A stretch of DNA of 64,000 nucleotides from Mycolicibacterium rhodesiae NBB3 (lineage in GTDB: Bacteria; Actinomycetota; Actinomycetes; Mycobacteriales; Mycobacteriaceae): the NCBI RefSeq assembly GCF_000230895.2, contig NC_016604.1:1922001-1986000 (forward strand). Reading direction: 5' to 3'. The notes beneath the pieces are model-generated. The model saw only the letters and a program-made list of their open reading frames with translations. It was not told the origin of the DNA and did no database searches. The translations under genes were made by a program, and so were the position numbers. Of this stretch, positions 57,770 through 64,000 are shown piece by piece (position 1 is the stretch's first letter; each line of letters starts with the position of its first letter).

Positions 57770-59215
57770 ATGCCGCTCGCCGACGGACAGGAGATCGCCG
57801 GGTACACCATCGTGCGATCACTCGGCGCCGGCGGCATGGGCGAGGTGTATCTGGCCCAGCATCCCCGGCTGCCGCGGTATGACGCGCTCAAGGTGCTCTC
57901 GACCACCGTCTGTGCGGACAGCGAGTACCGCGAGCGCTTCAACCGGGAGGCCGATATCGCGGCCACCCTGTGGCACCAGCACATCGTCGAGGTGCATGAT
58001 CGCGGCGATGTCGACGGCCAACTGTGGATTTCGATGGACTACGTCGAGGGCACCGACGCTCACCGCCTGCTCACCGAGAGCTACCCGGACGGCATGCCGC
58101 CCGATGACGTCGTCCGCATCGTCGCCGCGGTGGCCGATGCACTCGACTACGCCCACGATCGAGGACTGCTGCACCGCGACGTCAAGCCCGCCAACATCCT
58201 GCTGGCCAATCCCGGGACGGCCAATGAGCGAATCATGTTGGCGGACTTCGGGATCGCGCGACGAATTGGCGATACGAGCAACCTGACCGGAACGAACATG
58301 ACGGTAGGCACCGTCGCCTATGCCGCGCCGGAGCAACTCATGGGCGAAGGCATCGACGGCCGCGCCGACCAGTACGCCCTGGCCGCAACGGCTTTCCAGC
58401 TGCTGACGGGAACTCCGCCGTTTCAGCACACCAACCCCGCGGTGGTCATCAGCCAGCACCTGACGGGTGATCCACCCGCGATCGGTACCCGACGGCCGGA
58501 GTTGTCCGATCTCGGGCCCGCCTTCAGCAAGGCGCTCGCGAAGTCGCCGCACGATCGGTACGCCAAGTGCCTAGATTTCGCCCGCGCGCTCGCCCACCGG
58601 ACCGAAGCCACGATCTCCGGTTCGGGTCTGAAATGGGGCGGCCCCGGTACGGGCGATATCCCCCAGTCGGAACCGACGATGTCCGCTCAGCTGCCCGCGG
58701 GTAGATCGCGGCCGAGGCACTCGCAGTCGCAGACCACGTCCCGGCCGCGATGGGTCTTACCCACCGTCGCCGCGGTGATCGCGATCGTCCTCGCGGCGGG
58801 CGCTTACGTGCTTTTCGATCGCGGGCGGGATCGTGCCGCCGAGGCGAAGGCGCCACCGACCACCACCTCGGCGCCGGTGCCCGCGCCACCGCCAGGGGGC
58901 GTCGCGCTACCGGTGGTCGTCGTGGGGGCGGAGTGCGGCACGCTGGGCGAGGCGGGGGTCACCGAGACCGGCGCTCCGGCCTACTGCGCGCATCTGTCGA
59001 CCACCGACGCCGCGATCTGGTCGATGATTCCCGGTGAAATATCCAGTCCCACAGTCACTCCCGGACCCAACGATGTCGAACTCCCTTCGGAGAGTCAGCA
59101 ACCGGTGCTCGTCTGCATGGAACAGACCGGGCAGTCCCACCTCGACTGTCACAGCGACATCCTCGAGGTGAACGAGTCCGCGACCCTCACCCCGTCGGAG
59201 ACCGCGTCGCCGTAG
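57770..59215 (+). CDS. Receptor-type serine/threonine protein kinase (Pkn family)
   Basis: A 481-residue kinase. Kinase domain 1-275: glycine loop [18 protein letters not shown] lysine in DALKVL, catalytic [16 protein letters not shown] in [10 protein letters not shown], activation loop with several Thr ([21 protein letters not shown]). After a Ser/Pro/Arg juxtamembrane segment comes a transmembrane helix ([22 protein letters not shown]) and a small extracellular domain with four cysteines (AECGTLG, AYCAHL, VLVCMEQ, LDCHSD), probably two disulfides. It resembles PknF/PknI-type kinases. Start: ATG 57770. Context beside mycolate genes suggests envelope sensing, which is inference. Confidence 0.92.
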   Translation: MPLADGQEIAGYTIVRSLGAGGMGEVYLAQHPRLPRYDALKVLSTTVCADSEYRERFNREADIAATLWHQHIVEVHDRGDVDGQLWISMDYVEGTDAHRLLTESYPDGMPPDDVVRIVAAVADALDYAHDRGLLHRDVKPANILLANPGTANERIMLADFGIARRIGDTSNLTGTNMTVGTVAYAAPEQLMGEGIDGRADQYALAATAFQLLTGTPPFQHTNPAVVISQHLTGDPPAIGTRRPELSDLGPAFSKALAKSPHDRYAKCLDFARALAHRTEATISGSGLKWGGPGTGDIPQSEPTMSAQLPAGRSRPRHSQSQTTSRPRWVLPTVAAVIAIVLAAGAYVLFDRGRDRAAEAKAPPTTTSAPVPAPPPGGVALPVVVVGAECGTLGEAGVTETGAPAYCAHLSTTDAAIWSMIPGEISSPTVTPGPNDVELPSESQQPVLVCMEQTGQSHLDCHSDILEVNESATLTPSETASP

Positions 59216-59221
59216 CCCCGG

Positions 59222-60133
59222 TCAGATCGGGGGGAAATCCAGCCAGTCGTCGACCATGAACGCGTCACCGCGTGCGACGACGGTCGCACCGCCGTGGCCC
59301 GGATAGTGCGCGGGAATCACTGCGGCGCGGCGTCGGGTCGCCTCGGTGAGTACCTTCCTGCGCGTCACCGCGGCCTCGTCGAAGTTCTCGTCCCAGGCGC
59401 ACGGATCGTTGGGGCGCTTCAGTTGCATCGGGCAGTGCGTCAGGTCGCCGACGAAGACCGCCGGCTTCCCCGCGTCCAACCACACCACCGCCGCGCCCGG
59501 CGTGTGACCGGGCGCGGGCCGCACCCACATCGACCTACTGACCTGGTTGTCGCCGGACCACAATTCGATCTGACCCTCCAGCGGAGACACGCTGTCCGCG
59601 AACACCGTTCGGACGTGTCGCTGCGTAGCCTCTTCTTCGGGCGACTGCGGCGTCGCCGTCTGCGCCGTACCGTCGGGGCAGAAGTGCCGGTAGTCGGGCT
59701 CGGAAATCAGGTAGCGGGCGTTGAAGAACGTCGGTGCCCACCCATCGCCGGCGTGCACGGTGTTCCAGCCCACGTGATCGAAATGCAGATGGGTGTTCAC
59801 GACGACGTCGATGTCGCCGGGCTCGAAGCCGGCACGCCCCAGTTCGCCCAGGAAGTCGGTCTGCAGATTATCCAGCACCGGCATCAGCGGCCGGGCCTTG
59901 TCGTTACCCGCACCGGTGTCGATGAGCACGGTCAGCCCGTCCACCTCGACGACCCAGATCTGCATGGCGATTCGCCAGCCGCTGTCGTTCCAGTAGGTGG
60001 GCGTGAATTCGTCGTCTTCGCCCCAGGCTTCGGGTGGCGTCTGCGGGAAGATCTCGACCGGCAGATTGTCGACCTGTGTCTCGATGACGCGCGTGAGTGT
60101 GGCGTCGCCGAGGCGGATGCGGTCGGACGTCAC
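59222..60133 (-). CDS. MBL-fold metallo-hydrolase
   Basis: A 303-residue metallo-beta-lactamase-fold hydrolase: TVLIDTGAGNDKARP, metal motif NTHLHFDHVGWN (HxHxDH), PAPGHTPGAAVVWLDAG, VGDLTHCPMQL and PAHYPGHGGATVVARGD give the full ligand set. There is no signal peptide. The group includes lactonases, sulfatases and esterases; substrate cannot be assigned. GTG 60133 overlaps the embB stop by four bases (GTGA), so it is translated downstream of the emb operon. Confidence 0.88.
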   Translation of the reverse strand: MTSDRIRLGDATLTRVIETQVDNLPVEIFPQTPPEAWGEDDEFTPTYWNDSGWRIAMQIWVVEVDGLTVLIDTGAGNDKARPLMPVLDNLQTDFLGELGRAGFEPGDIDVVVNTHLHFDHVGWNTVHAGDGWAPTFFNARYLISEPDYRHFCPDGTAQTATPQSPEEEATQRHVRTVFADSVSPLEGQIELWSGDNQVSRSMWVRPAPGHTPGAAVVWLDAGKPAVFVGDLTHCPMQLKRPNDPCAWDENFDEAAVTRRKVLTEATRRRAAVIPAHYPGHGGATVVARGDAFMVDDWLDFPPI

Positions 60134-63100
60134 GGCTTGATCCTGATGTGACCCGGCGAGTACAGCCCGCTGTGGGTGGCGGTGCCGAGTGTGAGTTGGG
60201 CCGGCGTCGCGTCGACGATCGTGTCGAACTTGCGCAGCGAGCCCCAGTCGCGTCCCCAGTCATTCGACAGATACGTCGCCATGACGTGTGCGCGCAGCAG
60301 CAGGTCGCTGATGCCCAGCAGGCCGCCGTTGAGGCCGTCCTCCCAGGTGTCGGTGTCCTTGCGCTTCGCGTTGTAGTCCGGCGTGATCCGGAACTTGGGT
60401 ACTTCGGTGACGCCGTTGGCATGCAGCATCGGCTGCTGGCACGGGAACGCCAGCCCAACGGCCCAGTCCATCAGAACGGGCTGATCCGAACCGACGTACT
60501 CCTGCACCGACCGCAACTCCGGCACCCGCGGCGGCGTGACGGCGATCCAGTCGCCGGGTGTCAGTGAAAGGTCCTCGGCGACAACACGAATCGCCACGGC
60601 ATTGTCGGGGATCTGTGCGCGGGGGAACCGCAGGTTGCGCCACGACGGAACCGGGCCAAGGTCATAGGGAACCAAGCGTCCGCCGGGAACGGGTGTGCCG
60701 TCCGGTCCCGGCAGCGCGTACTCCAATTCGACGGTCTGTCCTTCGGTTCGCCCGTTGAACACGCTGTCACCGGTGATGGTGCCCGCGGCGGTGACAACCA
60801 CGAGGGGGTGCGCATCCTCGCGGGGCGGGAGTTCATACCACGCGGACGTCAGCCGGCTCTGTTGCTGTCCGGCTTGAACGTAGCTTCCCGCCAACGGAAC
60901 CCGTGCGGGGTCGAGACCGTAGGGCAGCGGGACCGTCGATCCGTTGACGCCCGGTGTCTTACGCTTCGTCGGCTGGTCCCAGTCGTAGTCGGTGCCCGGC
61001 ATGGGTAGGTTCATCCGGATCGTTTCGGCGACGATCTTTTCCGGAACGCCGCTGGCGGTGAATCCCGTCGGATCGACGCCGCCGAGCGGACCGAGCGGAC
61101 CGTAGTTGCCCGGCAACGCATTCAGGAATCCGTCGTTGGGATCGGGTTCCACGAGAACGTCGTCGGCCAGACCGCATCCGCCGGTGAAGGCCCGGAGGTT
61201 GGCCCACGCGTTGGAGTACGTCGGGTACTGACGCACCACACCGGCGAGCATCGAGCCGACGAACACGAGCACCATGAAACCGGCGGCGACGGGTATCGGC
61301 GCGGCCGTGATGGCCCGCGTCACCTTGTCCTCACCCCCGCGGCGGTCCGAGAAGTGCAGGAATGCCGCCCAGATTGCGGCGAGGGCGAACAACGCGAAGA
61401 AGATCGTGCTGACAGTGATCGGGCCGATCTTCGGCATCGCGTTGTTGAACGGGACGCCGTAGCTCGACACGTACCACCACCCGTTGGTGGTCGCGAAACA
61501 CAGTGCGAGCAGGAACATCACGGCCGCAACGACGGCCATTCGGTTACGTGGGGCGCGCAGCACCGTGCGCGACACCAGCACGGTCGCAAGGGCCGCCATC
61601 GCGGCGCCGACCGCGGCGAACAAGCCGAAGTGGTGCACCCACTTGGTCGGAGCGAACTGCAGGAAGAAGATCGTGCCCAAGATGGTGCCGATCAGACGCC
61701 ACGCGGGTCCGCGCGCGACTCCGGGAACACGCTTGCGCCGCAACAGGATGAACAGTGAGACGAACAGCGCCAGCGCCGTCATCAGGAACCCGAACCGCCG
61801 CGACAGCGATCCGTCGACCGTCGGCAGAATCAGGTAGTAGTAGCGCAGGACCTCGGTCCACCACTCCTGCGCGGGACCCACGGCGGTGCGAATCCTGGTG
61901 GCCTCCAGCACCGTCGCGATCGACTGATCGGCGAAGACGACCGTCAGGATCACCGTTCCCGCCGCAAGCATCGGCGCCACCAGCGGCCAGGTGCCCACCA
62001 GGCGGTGCCTGCGCACCAGAATCCGCAGGATCGGCCTGCCGCCCGCGAGGAGAGCGGCGACGGCGATGAGCCCGGTCGGCTGGATTCCCAACGTGAATGC
62101 CGCCGTCAACGTCGCGAGCGCCGCGGGCGTCATCCGCCCTGACGCGATGGCTCGTTCGATCAGCACGTAGGTGATGAGCGCGCCGGTGGCGATCTGTCCC
62201 TCGGGGCGCAGGCCGTTGTTGAACGGCATCCAGGCGGCCAGCAGGACCAGGCCCGCCGCCCACACCGCAGCCCGGCTCGACGCCACTGCGGGACCCAGCC
62301 GGGGCAACACCTCACGGGACAGCAAGAGCCAGCACACGATTCCGCATACCAGGTCTGGCAACCGGATCCAGATGCTCGAATCGCTGACGGTGGTCATCAG
62401 CGCCAGGAGGTTGTAGTACCAGCCGAACGGATCCTCGGGACTGCCGAACCATCTGAAGTAGTTCGACATGTACCCGGCGTGCCCTGCGATACGCGCCATC
62501 TGCAGCTGGTAGCCGTCGTCGGACGAGTTCGCGCCGATGATGTGCCACAGCAGGAAGCCGCCGACCACGACCACATCGGTGGCGCTGAACGTCCGCCATC
62601 GCTGCGGTATGAGGCGCTGCATCCGTCGGCCGTCTACCTGGTCCATCCGCCACAGCGCGATCAGCGCGACGATCGTGGCGACCATCGCCAGCAACATCGC
62701 CGACAGCTTCAAAACCGTTGGCTTCGTAGTGAACCGGGTGTCGATGACCGCTGATACCGACAGTCCCGGCGGAGCCGGTCCGGTCAGGTCGGTGAAGACG
62801 CCGACGATCTGGGGTCGCAGGTTGGGGTCTGCGAAACCGGTGTACTGCTCCGTGCCGTCGGATTTGCGCAGTCCGACGAACGTCGCGAACGTGCCCGCCT
62901 CGGTCGAGGTGATCTCGATGCGCTGGCAGTCGGGCGAGGCGACCCGTGACCGCGGCACGCTGGCGACGACGACGTTGCGGTCGGTGATGTCGACTCGCTG
63001 CGATGTGACAGTGACGAACAACGACTGCAGCGCCGCCTGCTTACCGTTCTTGGGTGCGGTGCCGAGCACCATCCCGCCGGACGGCGGCATCGCGCGGATG

Positions 63101-63318
63101 ACGTCGCAGGGCACGGTCGCCGTCATCGACACCGGAGTCAGCGAGATCAGCGGCGCCGTCACGCTGTTCAGCTGCCCGGCCTGTGGCCAGTTCAGCGTCG
63201 CGGTGGTCTGTACGACTGGCAGTAACGGCGTGGCGACCGAGAGCACGAAGCCGATGAGGCCGGCGATCGTCGCCACCCAGCGGGCAACCGCCACGTCATT
63301 TCTCATGGCCCCAGTCAT
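60130..63318 (-). CDS. embB: Arabinosyltransferase EmbB
   Basis: A 1062-residue GT-C arabinosyltransferase. The N-terminal membrane region begins [18 protein letters not shown], and the first periplasmic domain follows. The catalytic DDx loop is [20 protein letters not shown] at residues 265-284, about fifteen helices follow, and the C-terminal carbohydrate-binding domains contain [13 protein letters not shown] and [26 protein letters not shown]. It is more like EmbB than EmbA or EmbC, and the order embA-embB matches. It builds arabinan side chains from decaprenylphosphoryl-arabinose and is the ethambutol target. The residue equivalent to M. tuberculosis Ile303 is Gln271. ATG 63318 overlaps the embA stop; ATG 63306 is possible. 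Confidence 0.95.
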   Translation of the reverse strand: MTGAMRNDVAVARWVATIAGLIGFVLSVATPLLPVVQTTATLNWPQAGQLNSVTAPLISLTPVSMTATVPCDVIRAMPPSGGMVLGTAPKNGKQAALQSLFVTVTSQRVDITDRNVVVASVPRSRVASPDCQRIEITSTEAGTFATFVGLRKSDGTEQYTGFADPNLRPQIVGVFTDLTGPAPPGLSVSAVIDTRFTTKPTVLKLSAMLLAMVATIVALIALWRMDQVDGRRMQRLIPQRWRTFSATDVVVVGGFLLWHIIGANSSDDGYQLQMARIAGHAGYMSNYFRWFGSPEDPFGWYYNLLALMTTVSDSSIWIRLPDLVCGIVCWLLLSREVLPRLGPAVASSRAAVWAAGLVLLAAWMPFNNGLRPEGQIATGALITYVLIERAIASGRMTPAALATLTAAFTLGIQPTGLIAVAALLAGGRPILRILVRRHRLVGTWPLVAPMLAAGTVILTVVFADQSIATVLEATRIRTAVGPAQEWWTEVLRYYYLILPTVDGSLSRRFGFLMTALALFVSLFILLRRKRVPGVARGPAWRLIGTILGTIFFLQFAPTKWVHHFGLFAAVGAAMAALATVLVSRTVLRAPRNRMAVVAAVMFLLALCFATTNGWWYVSSYGVPFNNAMPKIGPITVSTIFFALFALAAIWAAFLHFSDRRGGEDKVTRAITAAPIPVAAGFMVLVFVGSMLAGVVRQYPTYSNAWANLRAFTGGCGLADDVLVEPDPNDGFLNALPGNYGPLGPLGGVDPTGFTASGVPEKIVAETIRMNLPMPGTDYDWDQPTKRKTPGVNGSTVPLPYGLDPARVPLAGSYVQAGQQQSRLTSAWYELPPREDAHPLVVVTAAGTITGDSVFNGRTEGQTVELEYALPGPDGTPVPGGRLVPYDLGPVPSWRNLRFPRAQIPDNAVAIRVVAEDLSLTPGDWIAVTPPRVPELRSVQEYVGSDQPVLMDWAVGLAFPCQQPMLHANGVTEVPKFRITPDYNAKRKDTDTWEDGLNGGLLGISDLLLRAHVMATYLSNDWGRDWGSLRKFDTIVDATPAQLTLGTATHSGLYSPGHIRIKP

Positions 63319-64000
63319 GGCAAGGCCCTGATCGGTCCGTTACGGCTCCAGCCGAAGACCTGCGTCGTGCCCTGCTGAACGTCGGCATTCGGAGCCCGCG
63401 TCGCAGGCACCACCCGGTCGTAGCGCTCGATCGAACCCCAGTCGCGGTACCAGTCGTCACGCAGGTAACTCGGGACGGCGGTGGTGCGCAGCAGCGCCTG
63501 GATGAACAGGAACGGGCCGCCGTCCTCGGCGGACTGCCACTTGTTCGACGACGACACCATCTGCTTGAAGTTGGGCTGGATGCGGTACTCCGGCAGTTCG
63601 GCGACGCCCAGATGTTCTGAGAACGGCCGCTGGCACGGGAAGTTCGCTGCGGTCGCGATGTCCAGCATCACCGGCGTCTGCGACCCGAGGAGTTGTTGCG
63701 CGGTCTCGAGCACGGGCACCCGCGGCGGGGTGAACGCGAACCACTGATCGTCAGACAGGTTGGGGTCATCGGCGACGATGCGCGCGACATTGGCCTCCGG
63801 CGGTGCCCACGCCAGCGGGAAACGCAAATTCCGCCAGGCCTTTTGGGGGAAGATGTCGATGGGCTGCACATCCCCGAGCGCCTGATAGCTGCCGTCGGGG
63901 CGGTGCACACCCCACTGCAGCTTCAGCGACTGCCCGTAGTTGAACGAGCCGTCCTCCTCGTAGTACCAGATGGCGCCGGCGGCGGCGACCGTCACCAGCG
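63315..64000 (-). CDS. embA: Arabinosyltransferase EmbA, C-terminal part (cut by window edge)
   Basis: The last ~228 residues of an Emb protein, open to the window edge. Visible are the C-terminal carbohydrate-binding domain [85 protein letters not shown], and the end [17 protein letters not shown] ... [18 protein letters not shown]. This ending and the position upstream of embB identify EmbA, which forms a heterodimer with EmbB. Its stop overlaps the embB ATG by four bases. Confidence 0.92.
   Translation of the reverse strand, partial: LVTVAAAGAIWYYEEDGSFNYGQSLKLQWGVHRPDGSYQALGDVQPIDIFPQKAWRNLRFPLAWAPPEANVARIVADDPNLSDDQWFAFTPPRVPVLETAQQLLGSQTPVMLDIATAANFPCQRPFSEHLGVAELPEYRIQPNFKQMVSSSNKWQSAEDGGPFLFIQALLRTTAVPSYLRDDWYRDWGSIERYDRVVPATRAPNADVQQGTTQVFGWSRNGPIRALP

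Noticed and set aside
62300..62410. Apparent EmbB M306I (IWIRLPDL segment)
   Set aside because: The codon 306 equivalent is the Met in GYQLQMAR, further upstream, and it is unchanged. The WIRLPDL position is a different site.

Overview
This is a high-GC actinobacterial chromosome segment, almost certainly from a Mycobacterium/Mycolicibacterium. It carries diagnostic mycobacterial genes: the arabinogalactan and mycolate cluster (glf, glfT2, ubiA, aftB, fbpA, fbpD, fadD32, pks13, accD4, embB, embA), ethA/ethR, espR and erp. Gene order follows, in inverted orientation, the M. tuberculosis Rv3794-Rv3855 region as I remember it, with extra genes inserted. No phage, insertion sequence, CRISPR array, rRNA or tRNA was seen. 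The synteny and the extra genes suggest a non-tuberculous, possibly rapid-growing species; that is inference.

Layout. 1-3.9 kb: a truncated SulP anion transporter translationally coupled to an ArsR regulator, a PHP-domain protein, a YiaA/YiaB membrane protein and a Y-family polymerase with an SOS-box-like site at its start. 3.9-8.0 kb: ethR/ethA around a recognisable EthR operator, rraA, a TipAS-type MerR regulator with a perfect palindrome, and the membrane-anchored Hns-like protein. 8.1-11.5 kb: a copper-type cassette (YcnI, CopC, CopD, one unknown membrane protein). 11.8-14.3 kb: an ImmA/IrrE-type peptidase coupled to a seven-helix membrane protein, convergent with espR. 14.7-17.3 kb: a GDT1 cation transporter under a yybP-ykoY-type manganese riboswitch, an Rv3847-like gene, and a nickel superoxide dismutase with its maturation protease where M. 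tuberculosis has sodA. 17.3-31 kb: a DnaA-box-like cluster, rhodanese, glpQ1, bfrB and an Rv3839-like gene with IdeR-box-like sites, an LCP ligase, pheA, serS, a septum-formation protein, an MBL-Rieske fusion and an ATPase.

31-64 kb is cell-envelope territory: two tandem acyltransferases and a HAD phosphatase, a PGRP amidase, erp, the galactan/arabinan operon glf-glfT2-PAP2-ubiA-aftB, then fbpA-fbpD-DUF732-culp6 and fadD32-pks13-accD4 (mycolic acid condensation and transfer), a DUF4331 protein, a receptor-type Ser/Thr kinase, an MBL-fold hydrolase, and the convergent embA-embB pair. UbiA makes the decaprenyl-phosphoribose precursor of the arabinose donor. Glf/GlfT2 make galactan, Emb/AftB add arabinan, FadD32/AccD4/Pks13 make mycolates, and FbpA attaches them.

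Most notable for follow-up: the peptidase/seven-helix membrane module facing espR, the Ni-SOD with a tyrosine in its nickel hook, the MBL-Rieske fusion with an order opposite to CMP-sialate hydroxylase, a 27-nt near-identical in-frame repeat flanking the C-terminal ACP of pks13, glutamine at the EmbB codon equivalent to M. tuberculosis 303, and the DnaA-box-like cluster.
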